Part shown: positions 11,511 through 23,800 of the stretch, piece after piece
How the letters are laid out: each line of letters begins with the position of its first letter
How positions within the stretch are numbered: position 1 is the first letter of the stretch
Source of the DNA: Triticum aestivum
Taxonomy: Eukaryota > Streptophyta > Magnoliopsida > Poales > Poaceae
Length of the DNA stretch: 64,000 nucleotides
Reading direction: 5' to 3'
Assembly: GCF_018294505.1 (NCBI RefSeq)
Contig: NC_057810.1
Location: forward strand, 706,385,095 to 706,449,094
Position numbers and translations under genes: made by a program
The notes under the pieces: generated by a model
Told to the model about the DNA's origin: nothing
Seen by the model: the letters and a program-made list of their open reading frames with translations, nothing else
Database searches by the model: none

Positions 11511-14500
11511 AAAGGTATATGTGGTATACATGTAATTGATGTGTACCTTACCAGTGCTCGTAGTAGCTCCCGGGTATTTGATACTGGTGCCATTGCTCAT
11601 ATTTGTAAATCAAAGCAGGAGCTGCGGAATAAGCGGAGACTGGCGAAGGACGAGGTGACGATGCGCGTCGGGAATGGTTCCAAGGTCGATGTGATCACCG
11701 TCGGCACGCTACCTCTACATTTACCTACGGGATTAGTTTTAAACCTCAATAATTGTTATTTAGTGCCAAGTTTGAGCATGAACATTGTATCAGGATCTCG
11801 TTTAATACGAGATGGCTACTCATTTAAATCCGAGAATAATGGTTGTTCTATTTATACGAGAGATATGTTTTATGGTCATGCTCCGATGGTCAATGGTTTA
11901 TTCTTAATGAATCTCGAACGTGATGTTACACATATTCATAGTGTGAATACCAAAAGATGTAAAGTTGATAACGATAGTCCCACATACTTGTGGCACTGCC
12001 GCCTTGGTCACATTGGTGTCAAGCGCATGAAGAAGCTCCATGCTGATGGACTTTTAGAGTCTCTCGATTATGAATCATTTGACACATGCGAACCATACCT
12101 TATGGGCAAAATGGCCAAGACTCCGTCCTCCGGAACAATGGAGCGAGCAACCAACTTATTGGAAATCATACATACTGATGTGTGCGGTCCAATGAGCGTT
12201 GAGGCTCGCGGAGGATATCGTTATGTTCTCACTCTCACTGATGACTTAAGTAGATATGGGTATGTCTACTTGATGAAACAAAAGTCTGAGACCTTTGAAT
12301 TCAAGGAGTTTCAGAATGAGGTAGAGAATCAACGTGACCGAAAAATAAAGTTCTTATGATCAGATCGTGGAGGAGAATATTTAAGTCACAAATTTGGCAC
12401 ACACATAAGGAAATGTGGAATCGTTTCACAACTCACGCCGCCTGGAACACCTTAGCGTAATGGTGTGTTCGAACGTCGTAATCGCACTCTATTGGATATG
12501 GTGCGATCTATGATGTATCTTACTGATTTACCGCTATCATTTTGGGGATACGCTCTAGAGACAGCTATATTCACTTTAAATAGGGCACCGTCTAAATCCG
12601 TTGAGACGGCACCGTATGAATTATGGTCTGGGAAGAAACCTAAGCTGTCGTTTCTAAAAGTTTGGGGATGCGATGCTTATGTCAAGAAACTTCAACCTGA
12701 AAAGCTCGAACCCAAGTCAGAAAAATGCGTCTTCATAGGATACCCTAAGGAAACCATTGGGTATACCTTCTACCTTAGATCCGAAGGAAAGATCTTTGTT
12801 GCCAAGAACGGATGCTTTCTGGAAAAAGAGTTTCTCTCGAAAGGATTAAGTGGGAGGAAAGTAGAACTCGATCAAGTACTACCTCTTGAACCGGAAAGTA
12901 GTGCAGCTCAGGAAAATGTTCCTGTGGTGCCTATGCCGACTGGAGAGGAAATTAATGATGATGATCAAGGTACTTCGAATCAAGTTGCTACTGAACTTCG
13001 TAGGTCCACAAGGACACGTTCCACACCAGAGTGGTATGGCAACCCTGTCCTGGAAATCATGTTGTTAGACAACGGTGAACCTTCGAACTATGAAGAAGCG
13101 ATGGCGGTCCCAGATTCCAACAAATGGCTTGAAGCCATGCAATCCGAGATAGGATCCATGTATGAAAACAAAGTATGGACTTTGACAGACTTGCCCGATG
13201 ATCGGCGAGCGATAGAAAACAAATGGATCTTTAAGAAGAGGACGGACGCGGATGGTAATGTTACCATCTATAAAGCTCTACTTTTCGCTAAGGGTTATCG
13301 ACAAGTTCAAGGGGTTGACTACGATGAGACTTTCTCTCCCGTAGAGAAGCTGAAGTCTGTCCGAATCATGTTAGCAATTGCCGCATACTATGATTATGAG
13401 ATATGGCAAATGGACGTCAAAACGGCATTCCTTAACGGCTATCTTAAGGAAGAACTGTATATGATGCAGCCGGAAGGTTTTGTCGACCCTAAGAATGCTA
13501 ACAAGGTATGCAAGCTCCAGCGATCCATTTATGGGCTGGTGCAAGCATCTCGGAGTTGGAACATTCGCTTTGATGAGATGATCAAAGCGTTTGGGTTATG
13601 GAGACTTATGGAGAAGCCTGCGTTTACAAGAAAGTGAGTGGGAGCTCTGTAGCATTTCTCATATTATATGTAGATGACATACTTTTGATGGGAAATGATA
13701 TAGAACTTTTGGACAGCATTAAGGCCTACTTGAATAAGAGTTTTTCAATGAAGGACCTTGGAGAAGCTGCTTATATATTAGGCATCAAGATCTATAGAGA
13801 TAGATCGGGACGCCTCATAGGTCTTTCACAAAGCACATACCTTGATAAGATATTAAAGAAGTTCAATATGGATCAGTCTAAGAAGGGGTTCTTGCCTGTG
13901 TTGCAAGGTGTGAAATTGAGCTCGGCTCAATGTCCGACCACGGCAGAAGATATAGAAGAGATGAGTGTCATCCCCTATGCTTCAGCCATAGGGTCTATTA
14001 TGTATGCCATGCTGTGTACCAGACCTGATGTAAACCTTGCCGTAAGTTTGGTAGGAGGGTACCAAAGTAATCCCGGCAAGGAACACTGGACAGAGGTCAA
14101 GAATATCCTGAAGTACCTGAAAAGGACTAAGGACATGTTTCTCATTTATAGAGGTGACGAAGAGCTCGTCGTAAAGGGTTACGTCGATGCTAGCTTCGAC
14201 ACAGATCTGGATGACTCTAAGTCACAAACCGGATACGTGTATATGTTGAATGGTGGAGTAGTAAGCTGGTGCAGCTGCAAGCAGAGCGTCGTGGCGGGAT
14301 CTACATGTGAAGCGGAGTACATGGCAGCCTCGGAGGCAGAGCATGAAGCAATTTGGGTGAAGGAGTTCATCACCGACCTAGGAGTCATACCCAATGCGTT
14401 GGGCCGATCAAACTCTTTTGTGACAACACTGGAGCTATTGTACTTGCCAAGGAGCCCAGGTTTCACAAGAAGACCAGGCACATCAAGCGTCGCTTCAACT

Positions 14501-14649
14501 CCATTCGTGAAAATGCTCAAGATGGAGACATAGAAATTTGCAAAGTGCATACGGATCTGAATGTCATAGATCCGTTGACTAAACCTCTTCCGCGAGCAAA
14601 ACATGATCAACACCACAACTCTATGGGTGTTCGATTCATCACAATGTAA
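11511..14649 (+). pseudogene. Element B pol: protease, integrase, reverse transcriptase, RNase H
   Basis: Protease shows FDTGAIAHIC near 11577, with an intact DTG. The integrase zinc domain has HCRLGHIGVKRM and a CEPYLMGK segment in which the second cysteine of the usual CxxC is lost. The DDE core has HTDVCGP, SDRGGEY and NGVFERRNRTLLDM, interrupted by in-frame TGA 12357-12359 and TAG 12453-12455. Reverse transcriptase starts near NKWIFKKR (13219), with FAKGYRQVQGVDYDETFSPV and the MDVKTAFLNG motif. A frameshift near 13600 precedes the catalytic YVDDILLMGND (about 13669). RNase H follows with DASFDTD and TCEAEYMAASEAEHEA, then a frameshift near 14400 and the terminal HTDLNVIDPLTKPLPR. Domain order is Copia-type; the enzyme set is dead. 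Confidence 0.95.
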
Positions 14650-14681
14650 CTAGATTATTGACTCTAGTGCAAGTGGGTGAC

Positions 14682-16330
14682 CATTGGACATATGCCCTAG
14701 AGGCAATAATAAAAGGATTATTATTATATTTCCTTGTTCATGATAATTGTCTTTTATTCATGCTATAATTGTATTATCCAGAAATCGTAATACACGTGTG
14801 AATACGTAGACCACAACATGTCCCTAGTAAGCCTCTAGTTGACTAGCTCGTTGATCAACAGATAGTCATGGTTTCCTGAGTATGGACATTGGATGTCATT
14901 GATAACGAGATCACATCATTAGGAGAATGATGTGATGGACAAGACCTAATCCTAAGCATAGCACAAGATCGTGTAGTTCGTTTGCTAGAGCTTTTCCAAT
15001 GTCAAGTATCTTTTCCTTAGACCATGAGATCGTGTAACTCCCGGATACCGTAGGAGGGCTTTGGGTGTACCAAACGTCGCAACGTAACTGGGTTACTATA
15101 AAGGTATACTACGGGTATCTCCGAAAGTGTCTGTTGGGTTGACACGGATCGAGACTGGGATTTGTCACTCCGTATGACGGAGAGGTATCTCTGGGCCCAC
15201 TCGGTAATGCATCATCATAACAAGCTCAAAGTGACCAAGTGTTTGGTCACGGGATCATGCATTACGGTACGAGTAAAGTCACTTGCCGGTAATGAGATTG
15301 AACGAGGTATTGGGATACCGACGATCGAATCTCGGGCAAGTAACATACCGATTGACAAAGGGAATTGTATACGGGGTTGCTTGAATCCTCGACATCTGGT
15401 TCATCCGATGAGATCATCGAGGAGCATGTGGGAGCCAACATGGGTATCCAGATCCCGCTGTTGGTTATTGACCAGAGAGTCCTCTCGGTCATATCTACGT
15501 GTCTCCCGAACCCGTAGGGTCTACACACTTAAGGTTCCGTGACGCTAGGGTTGTAGAGATATGAGTATGCAGCAAACCGAAAGTTGTTCGGAGTCCCGGA
15601 TGAGATCCCGGACGTCACGAGGAGTTCCGGAATGGTCCGGAGGTAAAGAATTATATATGGGAAGTCGAGTTTCGGCCATCGGGAAAGTTTCGGGGGTCAC
15701 CGGTATTGTACCGGGACCACCGGAAGGGTCTCGTGGGTCCACCGGGTGGGGCCACCTATCCCGGAGGGCCCCATGGGCTGAAGTGGGAGGGGAACCAGCC
15801 CCTGGTGGGATGGTTCGCCCCCCTTGGGCCCCTCCCGTGCCTAGGGATGGGAACCCTAGGGGAGGGGGCGCCTCCACTTGCCTTGGGGGGCAAGGCACCC
15901 CCCTTGGCCGCTGCCCCCCTGGGGACCCTATATATAGAGGGGGGGAGGGAGGGCAGCCGCACCCTTGCACTTGGCGCCTCCCTTCCCCCTTGCTACACCT
16001 CTCCTCCTCCGTAGAGCTCGGCGAAGCCCTGCTGAGATTCCTGCTGCATCCACCACCACGCCGTCGTGTTGCTGGATCTCCATCAACCTCTCCTTCCCCC
16101 TTGCTGGATCAAGAAGGAGGAGACGTCTTCACCAACCGTACGTGTGTTGAACGCGGAGGTGCCGTCCGTTCGGCACTCGGTCATCGGTGGTTTGGATCAC
16201 GACGAGTACGACTCCCTCAACAGTAGGGAATTTTTTAGATGCACTCCTATCACTCGTTGCTAGATGAAGTCATAGATAGATCTTGGTGAAACCGTAGGGA
16301 ATTTTTTATTTTCTGCAACGTTCTGCAACA
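14682..16330 (+). repeat. Element B 3' LTR (1649 bp)
   Basis: It starts CATTGGACATATGCC, so both terminal bases of the expected TG are changed, and ends TTCTGCAACA before the GACAC duplication. Compared with the left LTR it lacks some bases near 16220, where the left copy has extra sequence (CCCCGTTCTCTTGAACGCT region), which accounts for most of the 60-bp difference in length. The TATA box is at 15927-15937. Confidence 0.95.
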
Positions 16331-16335
16331 GACAC

Positions 16336-17430
16336 CACACTGGAGATAGAACTGCACACAAGGTATTGCAGTCCGGTTTTTATTGGCCTACTCTCTTCAA
16401 AGATGCTCGTAAGTTTTTCTTGTCTTGTGATGAATGTCAAAGAATTGGTAATATTAGTAGACGTCAAGAAATGACTATGAACTATTCTCTTGTTATTGAA
16501 CAATTTGATGTTTGGGGCTTTGATTATATGGGACCTTTTCCTGCCTCTAATGGTTACACACATATTTTAGTTGCTGTTGATTACGTTACTAAGTGGGTAG
16601 AAGGTATTCCAACTAGTAGTGTTGATCATAACACTTCTATTAAAATGCTTAAAGAAGTTATTTTTCTGAGGTTTGGAGTCCCTAGATATCTTATGACTGA
16701 TGGTGGTTCACATTTTATTCATGGTGCTTTCCGTAAGATGCTTGCTAAGTATGATGTTAATCATAGAATCGCATCTCCTTATCACCCACACAGTTTAGTG
16801 GTCAAGTAGAGTTGAGCAATAGAGAGCTCAAATTAATTTTGCAAAAGACTGTTAATAGATCTAGAAAGAATTGGTCCAAGAAGCTTGATGATGCATTATG
16901 GGCCTATAGAACTGCATATAAAAATCCTATGGGTATGTCTCCATATAAGATGGTTTATGGAAAAGCTTGTCATTTACCTCTAGAACTTGAACATAAAGCA
17001 TATTGGGCTATCACAGAGCTCAACTATGACTTCAAACTTGCTGGTGAGAAGAGGTTGTTGATATTAGCTCACTTGATGAATGGAGAACACAAGCCTATGA
17101 GAATGCCAAGCTATTTAAAGAAAAAGTCAAACGCTGGCATGACAAAAGGATACAAAAGCGTGAGTAATTAACGTAGGTGATTATGTGTTATTATTCAACT
17201 CTCGTTTAATATTTTTTGCAGGAAAACTTCTCTCTAAATGGAAAGGCCCTTACGTTATCGAGGAGGTCTATCGTTCGGGTGCCATAAAAATCAACAACTT
17301 CGAAGGCACAAGTCCAAGGGTGGTGAACGGTCAAAGAATCAAACATTATATCTCACGTAATCCTATCAATGTTGAAACTAATATCATTGAAACCGTAACC
17401 CCAGAGGAATACATAAGGGACACTTTCTAG
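16336..17430 (+). pseudogene. Element A integrase, continued after element B
   Basis: Reading resumes with HKVLQSGFYWPTLFKDA and the zinc-domain CDECQRIG. The DDE core is visible as WGFDYMGPFPAS, LMTDGGSHF and, after a frameshift near 16797 (frame closed at TAG 16807-16809), VELSNRELK. The C-terminal part reads [18 protein letters not shown] and [17 protein letters not shown], typical of Athila integrase. Another shift near 17165 is followed by LLSKWKGPYVIEEVY and a stop at 17428-17430. No chromodomain is present, as expected for Athila. Integrase would insert element cDNA into chromosomes. Confidence 0.93.
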
Positions 17431-17588
17431 AACATTCCAGACTCCAAAAAGGATTAGGTATGTGGTACGGTAAGTAAACCGACTCCAAAACAATTCTATT
17501 GGCAATTTTTATCAGTTTTGGAATATTTAAGAATTTTAGGAAGAAAGAAGTAGTCCGGGAAGGACACGAGGCCTCCACGAGGGTGGAG
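17431..17588 (+). other. Element A spacer behind integrase
   Basis: This AT-rich stretch has no coding signal. It leads into an LTR-like promoter block at 17589-17703. ACTCCAAAA occurs twice (about 17440 and 17482). Confidence 0.5.
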
Positions 17589-17703
17589 GGCGCGCCCACC
17601 CTTACTGGGTGTGCCCCCCTGTCTCGTGGCCGCCTCGTGTGCCTCCTGGACTCCATTTTCTTGCACGTTACATATTTGGGTTGGTAAAAATTCATTATAT
17701 AAA
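17589..17703 (+). promoter_or_regulatory. Element A internal promoter-like block upstream of the extra ORF
   Basis: GGCGCGCC at 17589-17596 is followed by a C-rich arm (GTGTGCCCCCCT), making an imperfect inverted repeat. A TATA box, TTATATAAA, lies at 17695-17703 and the next ATG at 17786. The same order (inverted GGCGCGCC repeat, TATA, short leader) occurs in the LTRs of A, C and D. I infer a second transcription start for the downstream ORF; no transcript evidence is available. Confidence 0.4.
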
Positions 17704-17785
17704 CTCCCAAAGGTTTTGACCACCGTATCACGCAAAAATACTCTATTTTCGTTTCGAGCTGTTTCTGTTATAGATTTAGAGCAAG

Positions 17786-18240
17786 ATGTCTTCTCAAGAG
17801 TCAGTCGGGGAGAGTCGGGTGTCTCACCTGACACTAGGTCCAGGAGCAAAAAGCGATGCTTATCACTTTGGACCATCAACGAAGGATGAGATGGAGGCCG
17901 ACTTGAAAAGGATAGATGCCATGGAGGAAGATCAAGAAGTCACCTCCTGCTTTCAAGCAGGATTCATAATGGGGGAACTACATAGCTCGGTTGTTCCAAA
18001 TTTGGTCACCCTTCCAATGCTAAATTTCTTTCTTATGAAAATATGAAAAAGAGTGTTACTTGTTCTCCACAAGCTATGCAGCACCCTTGTGTAAAAGGAG
18101 CTTTAGCAATAGCAGGCAAGCTCCACAAAGAAAATATGAACCTCAAGCAACAAGTCAATAAGCTCGAGGACGAGAATCGTATCCTGAGGGGAATTATCGC
18201 CAAAAAGATAACAACACCAACTTTGAAGAAGGAGACATAA
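17786..18240 (+). pseudogene. Element A extra 3' ORF, small coiled-coil-like protein, frameshifted
   Basis: ATG 17786 opens MSSQESVGESRVSH. The frame is rich in Glu, Asp and Lys (DEMEADLKRIDAMEEDQE) and closes at 18046. A second frame overlaps it and continues to 18240 with SNAKFLSYENMKKSV, then GKLHKENMNLKQQVNKLEDE and RILRGIIAKK. Leucine and hydrophobic spacing in the last part fits a short coiled coil. Reading both as one protein with a frameshift near 17980 gives about 150 residues. Athila-group elements often carry an env-like ORF in this position, but I see no signal peptide or membrane segment, so that label is not supported. Function unknown. Confidence 0.5.
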
Positions 18241-19767
18241 TCACATGGGTATGGGCACTCCCCTTGGCAACTGCCAAGCTTGGGGGAGGTGTCGCGGTAT
18301 CGTATCACCATCACACTCCTATCTTTACCGTTTTATTTAGTTCGATCCTTTTTAGTAGTATCTTGATCTAGTAGATTGAAGTTTTGATATCAAGTAGTTT
18401 TGAGTTTTGCTTTGTGATCTCTTTATGTAATCGAGTCCATGAGCTATCTATAATAAAGATTAGTGTTGAGTCAAGGGCTTTGCTATATTGCTATGATCTT
18501 AAGAAAAATAGAAAGAATAAAAAGAATAAAGAGTTCATATTGATCTTATGGATAGTAATGACTTCACACATAGAAAGTATGAGGCATAAAAGTTGTTGAG
18601 AGTTGATAAACGTAGTTTTGGTCATCGTTACAATTAATAGGAAGTAATAAGGAAAGAGAGGTTTCACATATAAATATACTATCTTGGACATATTTTATGA
18701 TTGTGAGCACTCATTAAGTATGACATGCTCAAAGAGTCTACGTTGGACAAGGAAGACAATGTAATGGTTTATGTTTTCTCACATCTCAGTTAAAGTATAT
18801 TTTCATTGACCTTCCGAACATGTTGAGCTTGCCTTTCCCCCTCATGCTAGCCAAATCCTAGCACCAAGTAGAGATACTGCTTGTGCTTCCAAATATCCTT
18901 AAACCCAGTCTTGCCATGAGAGTCCATCATATCTAGCTATGGATTGAGTAAGATCCTTCAAGTAAGTTGTCATCGGTGCAAGCAATCAAAATTGCTCTCT
19001 AAATATGCATGACTTATTAGTGCGGAGAAAATAAGCTTTATACGATCTTGTTATGGAAGCAATAAAAGCGACGGACTGCATAATAAAGGTCCATACACAA
19101 GTGGCAATATAAAGTGACGTTCTTTCGCATTAAGATTTTGTGTATCGAACCCTAAAAGCGCATGACAACCTCTGCTTCCCTCTACGAAGGGCCTATCTTT
19201 TACTTTATGCTTGAGTCAAGGTGATCTTCACCTTTCCCTTTTTCATTTTATCCTTTGGCAAGCTCCTCGTGTTTGAAAGATCATGATATATATATCCAAT
19301 TGGAAGTTCGTTAGCATGGACTATTATTGTTGACATCACCTAAAGGTGAATACGTTGGGAGGCAACACAATAAGCCCCTATCTTTCTCAGTGTCCGGCTG
19401 AAACTCCATAACCACAAGTATTGCATGAGTGTTAGCAATTGTAGAAGACTATATGATAGTTGAGTATGTGGACATGCTGAAAAGCTCTATTCTTGACTCT
19501 TTTTGATGTTACGATAAATTGCAATTGCTTCAATGACTAAGATTATAGTTTGTTACCTTTCAATGAAGTTTCTGAACCATACTTGACATTGTGAATTGAT
19601 TGTTACTTGAGCATAAGAAGTCATATGACAAAATCTATTTATGTTGCTATTATAAGAATAATCATGATGCCCTCATGTCCGTATTTTATTTTTATTAACA
19701 CCTCTATCTCTAAACATGTGGACATATTTTTCAATTTCGGCTTCCGCTTGAGGACAAGCGAGGTCTA
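18241..19767 (+). other. Element A 3' non-coding region
   Basis: About 1.5 kb of AT-rich sequence with no supported frame. It contains CCAAGCTTGGGGGAGGT near 18275, a purine-tract-like motif. Parts resemble the interiors of D and C in order and wording (for example 18830-18990 against 38460-38570 inverted), so this 3' region is shared by coding and non-coding members of the group. Confidence 0.65.
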
Positions 19768-19780
19768 AGCTCGGGGGAGT
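19768..19780 (+). other. Element A polypurine tract
   Basis: AGCTCGGGGGAGT immediately precedes the 3' LTR start TGATACGTCC. It is the expected plus-strand primer position. Confidence 0.85.
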
Positions 19781-20510
19781 TGATACGTCCATTTTGCATC
19801 ATGCTTTTATATCAATGTTTATTGCATTATGTGCTATTATTACACATTATAAATAAATACTTATGGCTATTCTCTCTTATTTGATAAGGTTTACCATGAA
19901 GAGGGGGAATGCCGGCAGCTGGAATTCTGGCTGGAAAAGGAGCAAACATTGGAAACCTATTCTGCACTGCTCCAAAAGACCTGAAACTCCACGGAACTTA
20001 ATTTTCGAATTAATAAGAATTATTGAGCGGAAGAAACACCTCAGGGGGCCCACACCCTGGCCAGGAGGGTGCGGGGCGCGCCCAGTGGGCGCGCCCCCTG
20101 GTGGCCCTCCGGTATCCATCTTCTGCTATATGAAGGATTTTACCCTGGAAAAAATCATGGGCAAGCTTACGGGACGAAACTCCGCCGCCACGAGGCGGAA
20201 CCTTGGCGGAACCAATCTAGAGCTCCGGCAGAGCTGTTCTGGCGTGGACACTTCCCTCCGGGAGGGGGAAACCATCACCATCATCATCACCAACGATCCT
20301 CCCATCGGGAGAGGGTCAATCTCCATCAACATCTTCACCAGCAACATCTCCTCTCAAACCCTAGTTCATCTCTTGTATCCAATCTTGTATCCAAAACCAC
20401 AAATTGGTACCTGTGGGTTGCTAGTAGTGTTGATTATTCCTTGTAGTTGATGCTTATTGGTTTACTTGGTGGAAGATCATATGTTCAGATCCTTAATGCA
20501 TATTATTACT
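19781..20510 (+). repeat. Element A 3' LTR, first part
   Basis: It starts with intact TGATACGTCC and follows the 5' LTR to ATTATTACT at 20510. There G inserted, duplicating TTACT (20506-20510). The LTR resumes after 33684. Confidence 0.96.
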
Positions 20511-20858
20511 TGTCTGGAATTGTTGTCTACCTAGTGAACCTCGTCATCTGCTCCACTCCATCCCTCTAGAGGTGTGCTTCGTCTCTCAGCTCAAGAGATG
20601 TTGCTATGCCTCATTCCGAGAGTTAATCCTGAGTTGTTCGACCTTCGAGAAGACCGATCCTTCCAGAGTTTTCCTTTCCTCTTCTTGTCATGATTAGTTG
20701 GAATTCTCAGAGCAAGACGACATGACAAAGATGGTGTTCGAATCAACGTTCCTATGAAGTGCAACCTGGATCGTGAAGATTGTACTAGTTTGCGTTCCCC
20801 CTTCACCTTACCCTACGCTTGAATCTCGGGACGAGATTTTTGTTTAGTGGGGGTGAGT
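20511..20858 (+). repeat. Element G left fragment: copy of interior 3' end
   Basis: From 20512 this equals 28682-29028, including the purine tract before the LTR. The first bases TGTC also match an LTR start, and GTC is shared by both sources, which is a 3-bp microhomology at the joint. One patch (20693-20745) differs clearly from its partner (28861-28913), while the rest is almost identical. Confidence 0.9.
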
Positions 20859-23800
20859 TGTCACAGCCCTAGAATATTGTTTGTAAATAGTTGCATCTTC
20901 ATCCAGGCATCATATTTAAATTTCTGAAACATGAGTTGAGGATTGTTGGAAGCCTCAAAAACTTAAATAAAAGAGGGGCAAAAACCCTAGAAATCTCATT
21001 CATTGCTCCAAAATGCTCTTCTTAAATGTTTGATAATTTTTGGTAAGGGTTCTGGTCCCAACCAAAATATTGAACATTTTTAAGGAATTATTTTTGGGAC
21101 TTTGGATTTAATTCATTAGCTATTTGAATTTGAATTATATTCATATAATTAGAATATAATTTAAATACCCCTGAAATATTTTATAAGCTTTTGGAAAAGT
21201 CCATCTAGCATTATAAAATATTCAGAGGAGTTTTTGGCATTGTTTGAATTATTTTTAAAATTCAAAACAGTGGCAAAATAAATTAATAAAAATAAAACAG
21301 AACAGAAATATAAAACAAAGCATCTTACCTGGCGCTTACCTGGTGGCCCAACAGGACCGGCCCAGCTAGGCCCAGCCCACCTCCTCCTCACTCCTACTGT
21401 CTTCAACCTCCTGCCAGTGGGCAGGAGGGCGTGTGCCCACGGCGCGCCAGCACGCGCACGGCCACCGACGGCCACCTCCTGCTTGCCGCTTCGCCCTGGA
21501 CTCTCCTGGCATCGCCACGCACCCCCCCCCGGGCCCCTCTCGCTCTCCCTCCCCCTCATCCTCTCCCCTGGACCCCTCTCTCTCGCCACCGAACACGCCC
21601 ATCGCCGCCGTTCGCCGTTGCCGCGACCACCGCCACCCCCTCTCCTCTCCGACGCGCTCCCGAGCTCCGCCACGACGTCGTCGTCCTCTCCATCGAGTCA
21701 CGCGGCGCCAGAAGCTCTGCTGCATCTCCAACGCCGCCGTTTCCGACCTCGGGTGCCGGTGATCCCCGCCGTCGATTCGCCGGACCCCGTGCCTCCCCTG
21801 CCTCGCCAGCAGCACCAGAAGAACCGCGGTGAGCCGCTGCATCGTTTCCCCCATGCCTCGTTGCCTAATTCGCCCCCTAGCCGCTCCCTCCACCGGAGCC
21901 GAGACGCTCCGCCGCACGGGCTCGTCGCCGGTGAAGCTCCGGTGACCTTTTGGTCCCACGCATGCGTCCGTTGCACTCGTTGCGTCCCGTAGAGTAAAAC
22001 TAGCGCGACAACCGTCTTGTTTGCACACCGCAGCGCCGGTCCCGCGAACCCCCGAGCTCCGGCCGCCGCCGGGGTCGATGCCGCGCTCAACTCCGGCCAC
22101 CCCACGCCCTCTCGTGGGTCCCCCTAGATGCGCGGGAGCACGGGCTTCCTCCTGGTGCCCTCAGGGTGCCCAACCGCAGCCTGTAGTGCCATCCCGAGCT
22201 ACTCCGGCGAGGTTCCGCCGTCGCCATGGTCGCCGGCGTCACTAGCCGACGTGGCCGCGTGATTAGCACTAATCACGGCCAGCTAACCTCCCCAGAGCCG
22301 CTGACGTATGGGCCCCACGCCCTTATTTAATCCTTATCATTTTCTGTTAAGTTTAACCTAACCACCATGGGCCCACACGTCAGTTTTGACTAAGCTGACG
22401 TGGCTGTTGACTTGGTCCCACCTGTCAGAGTCACTAACCAGCACTAGTCACTGACCAGTGGACCCCACTGGTCAGGTTTGACCCGGACCAGCCCCTGTTG
22501 ACCCGCTGACGTCATGATGATGTCAGGCTGACGCAATAATGAATTACTGGAATTATTTTAATTCTAAATATTCAGGAAATTCCAGAAAATGCCTAAAACT
22601 TCTAAAAATCATAGAAATTCAACCGTAACTCCAAATTAAATAATTTATATATGAAAAATTATCAGAAAAATTCAAGGAATCCATCTGTACCATTTTCATG
22701 CATGTTAGAACAACTTATAGGTGCTGTTTAGCACAAATCAAATAAATGGCATTTGAATAATCACATATGGAGTTTGAATTTGAATCTTGTATTCAAACCA
22801 ACTTCATTTAATCTGTTGCTAGTTGCATTAGCCCAAAACACATTCATTTTGCCATGTCATGATCATGCATCATATTGTGCATTGCATTGATTGTGTTCCC
22901 TTCTGTGTTGCCGGTATTTGTCCCCTCTCGATAGACGTGATACCGATGATGTGATCGTTGACACTGATGAAGACTCAATGTTATCTTCAGAAGTGCCAGG
23001 CAAGCAAAACCCCCTTGTTCATTCCGATAAAATCCCACTCTCTCGCTCCTGCTCTCTTTTACTGCATTAGGACAACAACGATTCATCTGTTACTTGCTGC
23101 GGTAGCTGAACCCCTTTATCCTTTGCATGACCTGTCATTGCCACAGTAAATAGATGAAACCCACTAGCATGAGTAGGAGTTGTTTGAGCCCTGATGTGCC
23201 TACTCATTCATGCTTGTTTGTCATGCCTGCTACTGCTTAGAGTTGAGTCAGGTCTGATTCATCGGGGATGAATCAGAGGCGTGTGAACATGTCCTACTGT
23301 GTGTGAGCTAAGTGTGTGAACACGATTTGGTAAAGGTAGCGGTGAGAGGCCATGTAGGAGTACATGGTGGGTTGTCTCATTGCAGCCGTCCTCAGGAACT
23401 GAGTTCTGTGTTTGTGATCCATGATTCAGCTACTACCACACATTGGGCCCGAAACCAATGGACCCTCTCGACTTCTTATCACCCTTGTCCTCTGTCCAGG
23501 AGTTGCAAGTAGTTTCTGGTGTTTGTAGTATGCTGGAGGCCGTGCGCAGCGCTGACCGTAGGGGTGGGCTGTGATGCGGTAGGCACGTGGCCGGGTAAAC
23601 CGAGCGCCCGTTTGGTGTCATGGAACCCTGTTCACATCGTTTGGGGCTGTGAGCGAAACTCCGGCCGGATCTCCTCATGGATGGAACCCGAATAGGCGAT
23701 AAACCTGGACTAGAGACTTGAGTGTTTAGGTAGGCCGTGGCCGACACCCACGTTGGGCTTCCGCTTGAAGGTTGCCGAGTACATGTCGTGTAAACGGCGG

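Larger units (their letters stand above)
7689..16330 (+). mobile_element. Element B: Angela/WIS/BARE-type Copia LTR retrotransposon inside A's integrase
   Basis: B is flanked by GACAC at 7684-7688 and 16331-16335, a perfect 5-bp duplication. The LTRs (7689-9397, 14682-16330) begin TGTTGGAAATATGCC (mutated to CATTGGACATATGCC in the right copy) and end CAACA. A tRNA-Met primer site follows the left LTR, and AAGTGGGTGAC (14671-14681) is the purine tract. The gene order gag, protease, integrase, reverse transcriptase, RNase H is diagnostic of Copia. Length is 8642 bp, typical of this family. Frames carry several stops and shifts, so B is no longer autonomous. Confidence 0.97.

Noticed and set aside
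17786..18240. Calling the extra ORF of element A an envelope gene
   Set aside because: The position is right for Athila env-like ORFs, but there is no signal peptide, membrane span or cleavage motif and the product is only about 150 residues.
21161..22269. Long overlapping open frames on both strands (up to 244 codons) in the LARD LTR, repeated at about 29331-30437
   Set aside because: They lie in a very GC-rich block, overlap each other in several frames, show Pro/Arg/Ala composition bias and no domain. The paired copies differ by a C-run length change that alters the frames.
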